Assembly (NCBI RefSeq): GCF_025962655.1
Contig: NZ_JAGFPE010000005.1
Location: forward strand, 124,001 to 188,000
Reading direction: 5' to 3'
DNA length: 64,000 nucleotides
From: Candidatus Symbiopectobacterium sp. NZEC151
GTDB lineage: Bacteria; Pseudomonadota; Gammaproteobacteria; Enterobacterales; Enterobacteriaceae
Below the pieces are notes generated by a model. That model made no database searches, was not told the origin of the DNA, and saw nothing but the letters and a program-made list of their open reading frames with translations. The first letter of the stretch is position 1; each line of letters starts with the position of its first letter. Positions 22,284 through 32,398 of this stretch are shown here, in pieces. A program made the position numbers and the translations under genes.

Positions 22284-24992
22284 ATGTTAACCAGTATCCT
22301 GACTAAAGTTTTTGGCAGCCGTAACGATCGTACGCTGCGCCGTATGCGTAAAGTGGTTGAAGTGATTAGCCGTATGGAACCGGCCATCGAAGCGCTGTCG
22401 GATGATGAACTGAAGGCGAAAACCGCTGAATTCCGTGGGCGTCTTGAGAAAGGGGAAACCCTCGAAGCGTTGCTGCCTGAGGCGTTTGCGGTGGTGCGTG
22501 AAGCCAGTAAACGTGTGTTTGGTATGCGCCATTTCGACGTACAGTTGATGGGCGGCATGGTGCTGAACGAGCGTTGCATCGCAGAAATGCGTACCGGTGA
22601 AGGTAAGACCCTGACCGCAACGTTGCCTGCCTACCTCAATGCCCTGACGGGCCGTGGTGTGCATGTGGTGACGGTGAACGACTACCTGGCACAGCGTGAC
22701 GCCGAGAATAACCGCCCGCTGTTTGAATACCTGGGCTTGACGGTTGGTATCAACCTGCCGGGCATGCCTGCACCGGCCAAGCGTGAAGCCTATGCGGCCG
22801 ATATCACTTACGGTACCAACAACGAGTACGGCTTTGACTATCTGCGCGACAACATGGCATTCAGCCCGGAAGAGCGCGTGCAGCGTAAGCTTTACTATGC
22901 GCTGGTGGATGAAGTGGACTCCATCCTGATCGATGAAGCGCGTACCCCGCTGATCATTTCCGGTCCGGCGGAAGACAGCTCCGATCTCTATATTCGCGTC
23001 AACAAAATCATCCCGCACCTGATTCGTCAGGAAAAAGAAGATTCAGATACCTTCCAAGGTGAAGGACACTTCTCGGTGGATGAAAAAGCGCGTCAGGTTA
23101 ACCTGACCGAGCGCGGCCTGGTGCTGGTGGAAGAGCTGCTGGTAAAACAAGGCATCATGGATGATGGGGAGTCGCTTTACTCGCCAACCAATATCATGCT
23201 GATGCACCACGTTACCGCCGCGCTGCGCGCCCATGTGCTGTTCACTCGCGATGTTGACTACATCGTGAAAGACGGCGAAGTGATCATCGTGGATGAGCAC
23301 ACCGGTCGTACCATGCAGGGGCGTCGCTGGTCAGATGGTTTGCACCAGGCGGTGGAAGCCAAAGAGAACGTGAAGATCCAGAATGAAAACCAGACGCTGG
23401 CGTCGATCACCTTCCAGAACTATTTCCGCCTGTATGAAAAGCTGGCCGGGATGACCGGTACGGCCGATACCGAAGCGTTTGAATTCAGCTCTATCTATAA
23501 GCTCGATACCATTGTGGTGCCGACCAACCGCCCGATGATCCGTAAAGATTTACCCGATCTGGTCTACATGACCGAGCAGGAAAAGATCGACGCGATCATC
23601 GAAGACATTAAAGAGCGCAGCGTGAAGGGCCAGCCGGTGCTGGTGGGGACTATCTCCATCGAGAAATCGGAAGTGGTGTCAGAAGCGCTGACCAAAGCAG
23701 GCATCAAACACAACGTCCTGAACGCCAAATTCCACGCCAAGGAAGCGGATATCGTTGCGCAGGCCGGTCAGGCAAGCGCGGTGACCATTGCCACCAACAT
23801 GGCGGGCCGTGGTACCGATATCGTGCTGGGCGGGAGCTTGCAGGCTGAGCTGGCGCTGCTGGAAGAGCCGGATGAAGCCACGATTGCCGATGCCAAAGCC
23901 GCATGGCAGGTGCGTCACGATGCAGTACTGGCCGCCGGTGGTTTGCACATTATCGGTACGGAACGTCATGAGTCACGCCGTATCGATAACCAGCTGCGTG
24001 GCCGTTCCGGTCGTCAGGGGGATGCCGGTTCTTCCCGTTTTTACCTGTCGATGGAAGATGCGCTGATGCGTATTTTTGCCTCCGATCGCGTCTCCAACAT
24101 GATGCGTAAACTGGGGATGAAACCGGGTGAGGCCATTGAGCACCCGTGGGTAACCAAAGCGATCGCCAACGCCCAGCGTAAGGTAGAAAGCCGCAACTTT
24201 GATATTCGTAAGCAGTTGCTGGAATATGATGACGTGGCTAACGATCAGCGCCGTGCCATTTACACCCAGCGTAATGAATTGCTGGACGTGGCGGATATCA
24301 GCGAAACCATCAACAGCATCCGTGAAGACGTGTTCAAGCTGGCGATTGATAACCACATTCCGCCGCAGTCGCTGGAAGAGCAGTGGGATATCGAAGGGCT
24401 GGAGCAGCGTCTGAAAAACGACTTCGATCTCGAGTTGCCGATTTCAGCCTGGTTGGATGAAGAGCACACGCTGCATGAAGAAACCCTGCGTGAGCGCATC
24501 CTGCAACAGGCCGTCGATGTCTACCAGCGCAAAGAAGAAGTAGTCGGTGTCGATGTGATGCGCAACTTCGAGAAGGGCGTGATGCTGCAAACGCTGGATT
24601 CCCTGTGGAAAGAGCATCTGGCGGCCATGGATTATCTGCGTCAGGGTATTCACCTGCGTGGCTACGCGCAGAAAGATCCGAAGCAGGAGTACAAACGCGA
24701 ATCCTTCTCCATGTTTGCCAACATGCTGGAGTCCTTGAAATACGAAGTGATCGGCACGCTGAGCAAGGTGCAGGTTAGAATGCCGGAAGAAGTTGAAGCA
24801 TTAGAGCAACAGCGTCGCGAAGAGGCGGAACGCCTGGCGCGTCAGCAACAGCTGAGCCACCAAAGCGACGATCAAATCAGCGCGGCGGCAGCGGCAGCCG
24901 GACAGGGCGATCGCAAGATTGGTCGTAACGATCCGTGCCCGTGCGGTTCCGGTAAAAAATACAAGCAGTGCCATGGCAGCTTGCAACACTGA
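22284..24992 (+). CDS. secA: preprotein translocase ATPase SecA
   Basis: SecA is the motor that drives unfolded proteins through SecYEG. The 902-residue protein is within one residue of E. coli. Visible motifs are Walker [21 protein letters not shown] (near 102), the DEAD-like [20 protein letters not shown] (near 209), [12 protein letters not shown], the motif VI region [17 protein letters not shown], and the C-terminal zinc site [14 protein letters not shown] that binds SecB. It is co-transcribed with secM across a 177-base gap. The start [21 protein letters not shown] is conserved. Confidence 0.98.
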   Translation: MLTSILTKVFGSRNDRTLRRMRKVVEVISRMEPAIEALSDDELKAKTAEFRGRLEKGETLEALLPEAFAVVREASKRVFGMRHFDVQLMGGMVLNERCIAEMRTGEGKTLTATLPAYLNALTGRGVHVVTVNDYLAQRDAENNRPLFEYLGLTVGINLPGMPAPAKREAYAADITYGTNNEYGFDYLRDNMAFSPEERVQRKLYYALVDEVDSILIDEARTPLIISGPAEDSSDLYIRVNKIIPHLIRQEKEDSDTFQGEGHFSVDEKARQVNLTERGLVLVEELLVKQGIMDDGESLYSPTNIMLMHHVTAALRAHVLFTRDVDYIVKDGEVIIVDEHTGRTMQGRRWSDGLHQAVEAKENVKIQNENQTLASITFQNYFRLYEKLAGMTGTADTEAFEFSSIYKLDTIVVPTNRPMIRKDLPDLVYMTEQEKIDAIIEDIKERSVKGQPVLVGTISIEKSEVVSEALTKAGIKHNVLNAKFHAKEADIVAQAGQASAVTIATNMAGRGTDIVLGGSLQAELALLEEPDEATIADAKAAWQVRHDAVLAAGGLHIIGTERHESRRIDNQLRGRSGRQGDAGSSRFYLSMEDALMRIFASDRVSNMMRKLGMKPGEAIEHPWVTKAIANAQRKVESRNFDIRKQLLEYDDVANDQRRAIYTQRNELLDVADISETINSIREDVFKLAIDNHIPPQSLEEQWDIEGLEQRLKNDFDLELPISAWLDEEHTLHEETLRERILQQAVDVYQRKEEVVGVDVMRNFEKGVMLQTLDSLWKEHLAAMDYLRQGIHLRGYAQKDPKQEYKRESFSMFANMLESLKYEVIGTLSKVQVRMPEEVEALEQQRREEAERLARQQQLSHQSDDQISAAAAAAGQGDRKIGRNDPCPCGSGKKYKQCHGSLQH

Positions 24993-25087
24993 TGTCATCT
25001 AAACGCTAAATAATGCGAATTGCAAAATGAGCGTGGTGAACGCATCTGCGGTTTGAGTTGTGGCGCGTATAACTGTGATATAACGAA

Positions 25088-25111
25088 GAGGCGGTCAATG
25101 ACCGCCTTTTA
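25088..25111 (+). terminator. rho-independent terminator between secA and mutT
   Basis: AGGCGGTC pairs perfectly with GACCGCCT around an AAT loop and is followed by TTTTAT. The start of mutT lies about 28 bases further on, so mutT needs partial read-through or its own promoter. Confidence 0.8.
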
Positions 25112-25138
25112 TCTGGCTGGAATTTGAAGGAGTAAGCC

Positions 25139-25537
25139 GTGCGTAAACATCTGAACGTTGCGGTAGGCATTATTCGTAATGCGCAACGCGAGTTTTTTAT
25201 TGCCCGTCGCCCTCAGGGCGTGCACATGGGGGGGATGTGGGAGTTTCCCGGTGGGAAAGTGGAGCAGGGAGAAACCGCTGAACAGGCGTTGATTCGCGAA
25301 CTGCGTGAAGAAGCGGGGATAGAAGCGCTGGCACCGACTGCGCTGAACAGCAAAACCGTGGAAACCGAGGAGCGCATCATCACGCTGCACTTTTTTATGG
25401 TTGAACGCTGGCAGGGCGAACCCTATGGGCGTGAGGGGCAGCCTTCTCGCTGGCTGAAAGCCGCGTCGCTGCTGGAAGATGAATTTCCTCCTGCCAACGC
25501 AGAGATGATCCGCTGGCTGAAGGAAACGCATTGTTAA
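25139..25537 (+). CDS. mutT: 8-oxo-dGTP diphosphatase MutT
   Basis: MutT is the Nudix hydrolase that removes 8-oxo-dGTP from the nucleotide pool and prevents A:T to C:G transversions. The 132-residue length is near the E. coli 129. The Nudix box is GGKVEQGETAEQALIRELRE followed by EAGI, starting near residue 37. The start is GTG at 25139 behind a strong GAAGGAG. The N-terminal half diverges from E. coli, but FPGGK, HITL-like and FPPAN motifs are kept. Confidence 0.93.
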   Translation: MRKHLNVAVGIIRNAQREFFIARRPQGVHMGGMWEFPGGKVEQGETAEQALIRELREEAGIEALAPTALNSKTVETEERIITLHFFMVERWQGEPYGREGQPSRWLKAASLLEDEFPPANAEMIRWLKETHC

Positions 25538-25577
25538 ACCGGTGCAACAACCCCGCTGATTAATCGTCAGGCGTTAG

Positions 25578-25778
25578 TTAATGGCGAGGTTCTTCACTCC
25601 ATTCGTCACTGTCCGAAATATCTTCATTGCTCGGGATGCGTTTTTCTTCATCTGCCCATTCGCCGAGATCGATAAGCTGGCAGCGTTTGCTGCAAAATGG
25701 GCGGTAAGGGCTATGTTCTCCCCACTCCACCGACTTTTTGCAGGTGGGGCAGCTAACAGTGAAGGTTTCGTTATCCAT
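25578..25778 (-). CDS. yacG: DNA gyrase inhibitor YacG
   Basis: YacG is a small zinc protein that binds GyrB and inhibits gyrase. Its 66 residues contain the four-cysteine zinc site CPTC...CSKRC at about residues 10-33 and an acidic C-terminal tail, with the family core [19 protein letters not shown]. It follows zapD on the same strand after 24 bases, as in E. coli, and is convergent with mutT. Confidence 0.95.
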   Translation of the reverse strand: MDNETFTVSCPTCKKSVEWGEHSPYRPFCSKRCQLIDLGEWADEEKRIPSNEDISDSDEWSEEPRH

Positions 25779-25802
25779 GGTTTATTCCTACAGCAATATT
25801 GG

Positions 25803-26555
25803 TTAACAACAGGCTAATTCAAATGACAGGCGCGCGGGCACGTGACCATTTTCGCTGTCTAATGGCAAAAAGCGAATCGCATAACGCGATTTATGGCCTG
25901 ATACCTGAGGGTAGAGCTGATGCTCGATAGCCAATTGCAAACGAATCAGATCGGCATCCACCGCGTTATCTTGAAAGAATCCGTTCAAGCTGGTTTGTGC
26001 CCGAAACGTACCAGAGTGGCGTATCAGCTCCAGCACTTGATCGAGCGAGTTCTTTAGCGGTGACAGTGAGTGTAGCCAGGTATCGATCACCTGTTGCTTC
26101 TGCGCCTGCGACTGATGCAGCCACAGATGCAGCGTCGGCACATCAAAACTGCAACAACCGCCTGGAATGCTCAACCGCTGCCGCACCATACCAATCAGCT
26201 TGTCTTCACGCAAAAATTGCCCCATGCGCGGTGCGGACATCAGCACGGCCGCGAATTGCTTCAAACGCTGGCGCAGTACATGGATGCGGTCATGATCGAC
26301 GCCGGGCACATCGCTCCATTGCAGCAGCTTTTGTTGCTGGCGCTCCAGCTCTTTAAGCAGTTCAGTACGAATGTCTCCGCGTTCCAGCACGTCGAGCAAA
26401 TCGACCACGGCGCGGAAGAAGGCGAGCGCACTGCCCATATCTGCCCAACTGTGATTTTCATGCAACTGTTGCAGCAGCGTTTCCAAACGTAGCCAGGTAC
26501 GCGTCTTTTCATTTAGCGGATATTCAAACAACACGGTGGAAAGGGCATCGCTCAT
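25803..26555 (-). CDS. zapD: cell division protein ZapD
   Basis: ZapD (YacF) cross-links FtsZ protofilaments by binding the FtsZ C-terminal peptide. The chosen ATG at 26555 gives 250 residues beginning [17 protein letters not shown], close to the 247 of E. coli; a longer frame extends into coaE without support. The conserved segments [32 protein letters not shown] and [17 protein letters not shown] are present, and it ends FELACC as in E. coli. Two bases separate it from coaE. Confidence 0.96.
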   Translation of the reverse strand: MSDALSTVLFEYPLNEKTRTWLRLETLLQQLHENHSWADMGSALAFFRAVVDLLDVLERGDIRTELLKELERQQQKLLQWSDVPGVDHDRIHVLRQRLKQFAAVLMSAPRMGQFLREDKLIGMVRQRLSIPGGCCSFDVPTLHLWLHQSQAQKQQVIDTWLHSLSPLKNSLDQVLELIRHSGTFRAQTSLNGFFQDNAVDADLIRLQLAIEHQLYPQVSGHKSRYAIRFLPLDSENGHVPARLSFELACC

Positions 26556-26557
26556 TG

Positions 26558-27175
26558 TTACTTGTCCTGTCGGTCGTTGTCGGCGGCAAGGGCGAGGTAG
26601 CGTTGATGCAACGCGGTAACCTGTTCCATCCACGCCCCGGGGCGACCGTTGTTATCAATAATGTCATCAGCACAGGCCAACCGCTGTTCACGCGTTGCCT
26701 GTGCCGCGAGTATGTTCTCAGCCTGCTGGCGATTTACCTTGTCGCGCGCGAGCAGGCGTTCCATCTGCGTGTTTCTTTCCACATCAACAACCGCAACACG
26801 CTGCGCCAGAGATTGCAGCCCATTCTCGACCAACAGCGGCACCACCCACAGCACATAGGGGCCTTTCGCCTGTTGCCATTGTCGCCGCGTTTCTGCATGA
26901 ATCAAGGGGTGCAGTAAGGCATTTAGCCACGTTTTATCCTCTGTTGAGGAAAAGATGCGCTGGCGAAGCATGGCTCGATTCAAGGTGCCATCGCTATTGA
27001 GCATATCGTTACCAAAATGCGCCTGAATAGCAGATAACGCTGGCGCACCGGGTTCTACCACCTGGCGAGCGATGATATCGGCATCGACAATCGGGATCCC
27101 GAAGGTGGCGAAGGCATCGGCGACCGCACTTTTGCCGCTGCCGATGCCACCTGTTAAGGCTACGATATAGGTCAT
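26558..27175 (-). CDS. coaE: dephospho-CoA kinase CoaE
   Basis: CoaE phosphorylates dephospho-CoA in the last step of coenzyme A synthesis. The 205-residue P-loop kinase starts [20 protein letters not shown], with the Walker A GGIGSGKS, and contains [21 protein letters not shown] and the lid-region arginines. It heads the coaE-zapD-yacG operon and is divergent from guaC. Confidence 0.97.
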   Translation of the reverse strand: MTYIVALTGGIGSGKSAVADAFATFGIPIVDADIIARQVVEPGAPALSAIQAHFGNDMLNSDGTLNRAMLRQRIFSSTEDKTWLNALLHPLIHAETRRQWQQAKGPYVLWVVPLLVENGLQSLAQRVAVVDVERNTQMERLLARDKVNRQQAENILAAQATREQRLACADDIIDNNGRPGAWMEQVTALHQRYLALAADNDRQDK

Positions 27176-27244
27176 AATGCCTTGTGTGAAAATGAGCAGG
27201 TAAATTTATGGGATTCTAGCCCAAATAAAGGGAAATTCGCAGTC

Positions 27245-27272
27245 TTGTTGTTGCATTATTACTGCGTATGAT
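27245..27272 (+). promoter_or_regulatory. candidate guaC promoter
   Basis: TTGTTG (27245-27250) and TATGAT (27267-27272) have a 16-bp spacer. The -10 matches at five of six positions and the -35 at three. This would leave a leader of about 80 bases before the guaC ATG. Confidence 0.45.
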
Positions 27273-27360
27273 GAGGTAACTGGGAATGGCCTTCTCCCTT
27301 TGTACTTTACGTGGCCGCATTGCTGGCATACTCGCCGCTATAACCAGGAAGATAACCGTC

Positions 27361-28407
27361 ATGCGTATTGAAGAAGATCTGAAGCTCGGTTTCAAAGATG
27401 TCCTTATTCGCCCCAAGCGTTCTACCTTGAAAAGTCGTTCTGACGTGGAATTGGAGCGCCAATTCACTTTCCTTCATGCTCAGAGCACCTGGTCTGGTGT
27501 ACCGGTGATTGCGGCCAATATGGATACTGTTGGCACCTTTCGTATGGCGCGTGCGCTGGCGGAGTTTGACGTACTGACTGCGGTGCATAAGCACTACAGC
27601 GTGGAGCAGTGGGCGCAGTTCGTTAAAGAAGCGCCTGAAACGGTATTGCGCCATGTGATGGTATCCACCGGTACGTCGGAGGCGGATTTCGTCAAGGTGA
27701 AACAGATTCTGGCGCTGTCGGCAGAGCTCAAATTTATCTGCATCGACGTTGCCAATGGTTATTCTGAGCACTTCGTTAATTTCCTGCAAAAAGCGCGTGA
27801 AGCCTGGCCGGATAAGGTCATTTGCGCCGGTAATGTGGTTACCGGTGAAATGGTGGAAGAGCTGATTCTCTCTGGCGCGGATATCGTCAAGGTAGGCATT
27901 GGCCCTGGTTCCGTGTGTACCACGCGGGTGAAAACCGGTGTGGGCTATCCGCAACTTTCTGCCGTGATCGAGTGTGCCGATGCTGCGCACGGTTTGGGCG
28001 GGCAGATCGTCAGCGACGGTGGTTGCTCGATGCCGGGTGATGTGGCAAAAGCCTTCGGCGGCGGCGCAGATTTTGTGATGCTCGGCGGCATGCTGGCGGG
28101 CCACGATGAGTGTGAAGGCCGGGTGGTAGAAGAGAATGGCGAGAAAATGATGCTGTTTTACGGTATGAGTTCTGCCTCTGCGATGGAGCGCCATTCCGGC
28201 GGTGTCGCAGAGTATCGTGCCGCAGAAGGGAAAACGGTCAAGCTGCCGCTGCGCGGCCCGGTCGATAATACCGTTCGTGATATTCTGGGCGGTTTGCGCT
28301 CGGCATGCACTTACGTTGGGGCTTCTCGCCTGAAAGAACTCACCAAACGCACCACGTTTATTCGTGTGGCGGAACAGGAAAACCGCATTTACAACGGCAA
28401 CGCCTAG
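27361..28407 (+). CDS. guaC: GMP reductase GuaC
   Basis: GuaC reduces GMP to IMP with NADPH in purine salvage. The ATG at 27361 gives 348 residues starting [20 protein letters not shown], one residue longer than E. coli; an in-frame ATG 75 bases upstream adds an unsupported extension. The catalytic cysteine loop is [20 protein letters not shown] near residue 180, and the (beta/alpha)8 barrel motifs KVGIGPG and [15 protein letters not shown] are present. It converges with hofC. Confidence 0.97.
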   Translation: MRIEEDLKLGFKDVLIRPKRSTLKSRSDVELERQFTFLHAQSTWSGVPVIAANMDTVGTFRMARALAEFDVLTAVHKHYSVEQWAQFVKEAPETVLRHVMVSTGTSEADFVKVKQILALSAELKFICIDVANGYSEHFVNFLQKAREAWPDKVICAGNVVTGEMVEELILSGADIVKVGIGPGSVCTTRVKTGVGYPQLSAVIECADAAHGLGGQIVSDGGCSMPGDVAKAFGGGADFVMLGGMLAGHDECEGRVVEENGEKMMLFYGMSSASAMERHSGGVAEYRAAEGKTVKLPLRGPVDNTVRDILGGLRSACTYVGASRLKELTKRTTFIRVAEQENRIYNGNA

Positions 28408-28451
28408 CGCGAGCACGCCCGGCAGCAGACGGCACGAAGATGGCGAAGGCG

Positions 28452-29654
28452 TTATGCATTCGCCATCAGATTGCCGAATTGGAAGATGGGCAGATACATG
28501 GCGATGACCAGCGTACCAATAATGCCCCCCACCACTACGATCAGCAGCGGTTCCAGCGTGTGGGTTAGCGTTTCAGCGCGCTGTGCCGTTTGCTGTTGGT
28601 GCCAGTGCGCTAATTGGCTAAACATGTTGTCCAGCGCGCCGGTTTCTTCTCCTACGCGAATCAGTTGCGTGCAAGGGGGCGGGAATAACCCGCTATACGG
28701 TGTCATCGCCTGTTGCAGTGAGTCTCCCTGTTCTATATTGCGCAGAATCGGCTGTAGTGCTTCCTGGTAGGCAAAATAGGGAAGGGTGGCGGCAGCGGTC
28801 AGACCGGCAGGCAGCGTAAGCCCAGCGCGTTGCGTCAACGCGAGCAGCGTGAAAAGGTAGCTCAATGCCTCTCCTCGCATCAGTGCGCCGAGTAGCGGGA
28901 TTTTCAGCAAAAAACGTTCTTCCAGCCGGCGTAGTGCCATGGAGCGCGCGCGGCACACCGGATACCCCAGTACGATGCTCACCGGCAGTATCAGTAACAG
29001 CAGGGCGTGATGTGCAACCACATCCGCCAGTGCCAGAACGTGCTGCGTCAGCGGCGGTAGCGGTGCCTCAAATGTCTCGTACAAGCTGGCAAATTCGGGT
29101 AATACCCATACCAGCATGATGATACTCACCGTAACGCTAACACCCAGAACAAAACCGGGATAGCGCAGCGCTTGTTTCACTTTCTTTTGCAGTTGAAGCT
29201 GCTGCTCTTGCTGCATCGCTAGCTGTTGGCAACACACATCCAGTTTACCGGTCATCTCCCCGACGGCAACCAGCGTGGGATAAAGCGTGGGAAACACCTG
29301 TGGGTGGTGGCGCAGGGCGTCAGAAAAGGATTCGCCCTCGGCAATGTCATCGGCCAATGTGTTAATCAGGCATCGCCATCCCGGCAGTTCATGCTGTTCG
29401 GCGAGCAGTCGCAGTGCATTCAGCAGCGGCAGGCCAGCCTGTAGCAATGCGGCAACCTGTTTAAACAAGACGATGCGTGCCGCCGCTTTCCAGTACCGTT
29501 GCGTGAGGGTCTGCCGGTAGCGTAAACGTAACGGCTGGAATCCCTTCTGAGCCAGACGGAGATAAACGTGCTGACGCGCATTGCCGATGCTTTCCCCGCG
29601 CTGTAATTCGCCGTGTGACGTGAGGGCAAGCCAGGAATAGAGTTTTTGTGACAT
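28452..29654 (-). CDS. hofC: type IV pilus-type inner-membrane platform protein HofC
   Basis: HofC is a PilC/GspF-family polytopic platform protein for a type IV pilus-like system. The ATG at 29654 gives 400 residues, the E. coli length; the frame is open further upstream only where it overlaps hofB. Two T2SSF domains are seen, the first with AALLQAGLPLLNALRLLAEQ and the second with LALTQRAGLTLPAGLTAAAT, each followed by hydrophobic helices, and the C terminus IGTLVIAMYLPIFQFGNLM is conserved. It is the last gene of ppdD-hofB-hofC. Confidence 0.93.
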   Translation of the reverse strand: MSQKLYSWLALTSHGELQRGESIGNARQHVYLRLAQKGFQPLRLRYRQTLTQRYWKAAARIVLFKQVAALLQAGLPLLNALRLLAEQHELPGWRCLINTLADDIAEGESFSDALRHHPQVFPTLYPTLVAVGEMTGKLDVCCQQLAMQQEQQLQLQKKVKQALRYPGFVLGVSVTVSIIMLVWVLPEFASLYETFEAPLPPLTQHVLALADVVAHHALLLLILPVSIVLGYPVCRARSMALRRLEERFLLKIPLLGALMRGEALSYLFTLLALTQRAGLTLPAGLTAAATLPYFAYQEALQPILRNIEQGDSLQQAMTPYSGLFPPPCTQLIRVGEETGALDNMFSQLAHWHQQQTAQRAETLTHTLEPLLIVVVGGIIGTLVIAMYLPIFQFGNLMANA

Positions 29655-29664
29655 GGCCTCAGGC

Positions 29665-31098
29665 TCAATGAGAGTGTGGTGATGCGCCAATGACGCGATA
29701 CATTTCGGCGGCGGATGTCTCCCCTTGGGAAACCCTTTGCAAGGCAGATAGCCAGAGCGTGTCATAGCCCGTGTCATTGGCCAGTACCGCGAGGTCTTGC
29801 GTGCTGGCCCCACGACTCAATGCGTGTCGTAGCGCTGGGGTGAGTGGCAGCAGCTCGTAGAGGGCGGTTCGTCCATAATAACCGTTCATGCAGTGTTCAC
29901 AGCCTTGCGCCTCCCAATGCGGAACGGGGGCTGCCCATAGCGTATCGGGGAACATTAATGGCTGGGATGCGGGTGTTTTACAGTGCGGACAGAGACGCCG
30001 TACCAGACGTTGGGCAATGAGCAGCGTCAGCGCCCCCGCGAGCAAATAGCCGGGAATGCCCAAATGCCCGAGCCGGGTCAGGGTTTCAATCGCGGAATTG
30101 GTATGTAGCGTCGATAATACCAGGTGCCCGGTTTGTGCCGCCTTCACGGCAATTTCTGCTGTTTCGCTATCGCGTATTTCGCCGATCATGACAACATCAG
30201 GATCTTGACGCAGCAAGGCACGCAAAATGCGGCTGAAATCTAGCTCTGCCTTAAGGTTTAATGCGGTTTGATTGATGCCCGGCAACGGGATTTCCACCGG
30301 ATCTTCCACACTGCAAATGTTGCGCTGGTTTTCATTAAGCCAGCATATTGCGCTGTACAGCGTCACGGTTTTGCCGCTTCCGGTGGGGCCGGTCACCAGG
30401 ATCATGCCCTGCGGCTGCTGTAACGCCTGTGTCAGGCAGGCGTATGCCGTCGGCGATAAACCCAGACTGTCGAGAGTAAGCATCTGTTGGTAGGTTTGTA
30501 ATACGCGCAGTACCACTTTCTCGCCTTCCAGTACGGGCAGTGTGGCAATACGCAAAGAGAGCGACTGTGCATTGTGCGCAAACGAGAACTGACCGTCTTG
30601 CGGCAGACGGCGCTCTGCAATATCGAGTTGCCCCATGATTTTCAGTCGTGCGGTAAGGCGTGCGGCCCAGTCTAACGGGGGGGATGTGCAAATATGCAAC
30701 ACGCCATCAATACGCATTCGAACACGATAGTTATCCGCCATAGGTTCAAAATGGATATCTGAAGCCCGCCGCTGAAAGGCCTGCGCCAGCGTTTGATTGA
30801 TAAAGTGGATAACGGACGTCTCTTCGTCTGTCGGCTCGGTGGTAGGTGTCACGCTGAACACGGCGTCGCTTTCTGCCGCCTGTGGCGCGGGGTGGAAAGC
30901 CTGCTCCAGTCTCGCTTGTGACCAGCGTTCCACTACGATACGGCGATTACTGGCAAATTTTAGTGCTGTCAGCAATGCAGGTGCCACATCCCCGTTAATG
31001 GCGATGGTGACCGTTTGTTCATCCAATGCCAGCAGCCGTGCCTGATAGCGTTGGCACAGGCGCTTGAGCTCTTGATCCAACGGGGCATATGTGCTCAT
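29665..31098 (-). CDS. hofB: type IV pilus-type assembly ATPase HofB
   Basis: HofB is a GspE/PilB-type hexameric ATPase that would energise pilin polymerisation. The 477-residue protein has a short N-terminal domain, Walker A MILVTGPTGSGKTVTLYSAI, the Asp box and Walker B region DPDVVMIGEIRDSETAEIAV, a His box AAQTGHLVLSTLHTNSAIET, and a zinc-binding tetracysteine formed by CPHC and CEHC. All catalytic motifs look intact. hofC follows after 10 bases. Confidence 0.94.
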   Translation of the reverse strand: MSTYAPLDQELKRLCQRYQARLLALDEQTVTIAINGDVAPALLTALKFASNRRIVVERWSQARLEQAFHPAPQAAESDAVFSVTPTTEPTDEETSVIHFINQTLAQAFQRRASDIHFEPMADNYRVRMRIDGVLHICTSPPLDWAARLTARLKIMGQLDIAERRLPQDGQFSFAHNAQSLSLRIATLPVLEGEKVVLRVLQTYQQMLTLDSLGLSPTAYACLTQALQQPQGMILVTGPTGSGKTVTLYSAICWLNENQRNICSVEDPVEIPLPGINQTALNLKAELDFSRILRALLRQDPDVVMIGEIRDSETAEIAVKAAQTGHLVLSTLHTNSAIETLTRLGHLGIPGYLLAGALTLLIAQRLVRRLCPHCKTPASQPLMFPDTLWAAPVPHWEAQGCEHCMNGYYGRTALYELLPLTPALRHALSRGASTQDLAVLANDTGYDTLWLSALQRVSQGETSAAEMYRVIGASPHSH

Positions 31099-31100
31099 GT

Positions 31101-31550
31101 TTACTCCGCGGCATCATCGAAACGAAATACCCGTTCGCAAGCGACTATCAAGCTCTCAGCCTGCGTGGCCGCCTGACAGTGTCGGCGCCAAATGACGGAA
31201 CTGGTGCCGCTATCCCAACGTGGTATCAAGGTCAGGTTTAACCCTTGCAAGGCAGACTGCCCCGTCAAGCTGATGACGCCTTGTGTTACGCTGAGATCGC
31301 TGACATAGCGTGAACCTCTTGCGACGGGAATGCCTTGGCTCCCTGCGTTACAAGGCGCAACGCTGCTGTTTTCCAACGCGCACAAATTGACCGCAGTTTG
31401 ATACGGTGCCAGCGATTGCAGCATGTCGGTCATGGCAGCCTTTTGCAGGTATCCCTGATAAGCCGGAATGCCAATCGAGGCGAGAATGGCGACAATCGCG
31501 ATAACGATCATCAACTCAACCAGGGTGAATCCGCGTTCTGTGTTCATCAT
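31101..31550 (-). CDS. ppdD: type IV major pilin-like prepilin PpdD
   Basis: PpdD is the type IV pilin subunit. It has a short leader ending in RG, then the processed N terminus FTLVELMIVIAIVAILASIG with Glu at position 5 of the mature protein and a 20-residue hydrophobic helix, followed by a globular domain containing three cysteines. Length is 149 residues (148 if the second Met starts). Cleavage would need a prepilin peptidase (GspO/PilD) encoded elsewhere. It lies first in the operon with hofB and hofC. Confidence 0.94.
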   Translation of the reverse strand: MMNTERGFTLVELMIVIAIVAILASIGIPAYQGYLQKAAMTDMLQSLAPYQTAVNLCALENSSVAPCNAGSQGIPVARGSRYVSDLSVTQGVISLTGQSALQGLNLTLIPRWDSGTSSVIWRRHCQAATQAESLIVACERVFRFDDAAE

Positions 31551-31822
31551 CGTCCTTTTCAGTCAGCAGGTTTGGCATAAAGGTAGAAGAGGCTCGAGGG
31601 GAGGACGAGCGCAGATGTGGATAACTGGAAGGCCGGATCGTAGAGAATGGCCCGGGTTGCATGATTCTTGTTAAATCTGGAATCGATATCGCAGAAATAA
31701 GTGGTTTTTAATAAATTTATTATATTTTAATGAGTTAATGGTTATTCTATAGATGCCTTGCTAGGAAAATAACCAAAGCTGAGTAATAATGGCATGACAC
31801 CATTTATTGGGGAGCGTGTGGT

Positions 31823-32398
31823 ATGCAGTTGGAAGCGGGTTGGTTAACAGGCGTAAAACGGGTGCCTTCCCCCCATTGCGATGCGCGCCCTGACGAAGAG
31901 CCTCCTTCATTGCTGGTGATACACAATATCAGCTTACCGCCGGGAGAATTTGGCGGCCCCTACATTGACCAACTGTTCACCGCAACGCTCGATCCCCAGG
32001 CACACCCCTATTTTCGTGACATCAGCCATTTGCGGGTGTCAGCACACTGCCTGATTCGCCGTGATGGCGGTATTGTGCAGTACGTCCCTTTTGATAAACG
32101 CGCCTGGCATGCTGGGGTGTCTCAGTTTGCCGGCCGTGAGCGGTGTAACGATTTCTCCATTGGCATCGAACTGGAAGGCACTGATACGCTACCTTTTACT
32201 CAGAAGCAATACCAACAGTTGGCCTGTATTACTCGGTTGTTGTTGAACCAGTACCCCATTACGCCACAGTGCATAACCGGGCACAGTGATATCGCCCCTC
32301 AGCGTAAAACTGATCCCGGTCCGGCCTTTGACTGGCAGCATTATCACCAATTGATCCAGGTGCCGGAAATTGACGATAAGAGGAGTGAGCGCTCATGA
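31823..32398 (+). CDS. ampD: 1,6-anhydro-N-acetylmuramyl-L-alanine amidase AmpD
   Basis: AmpD is the cytosolic zinc amidase that recycles anhydro-muropeptides; its loss derepresses AmpC beta-lactamase in bacteria with AmpR. The 191-residue protein has the PGRP-like core: zinc ligands lie in VIHNISLPPGEFGG (His near 36), GHSDIAPQRKTDPGPAFDW (His and Asp near 155-165), and RVSAHCLIRRDG. The ampE start overlaps its stop by 4 bp. The usual divergent neighbour nadC is missing. Confidence 0.96.
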   Translation: MQLEAGWLTGVKRVPSPHCDARPDEEPPSLLVIHNISLPPGEFGGPYIDQLFTATLDPQAHPYFRDISHLRVSAHCLIRRDGGIVQYVPFDKRAWHAGVSQFAGRERCNDFSIGIELEGTDTLPFTQKQYQQLACITRLLLNQYPITPQCITGHSDIAPQRKTDPGPAFDWQHYHQLIQVPEIDDKRSERS

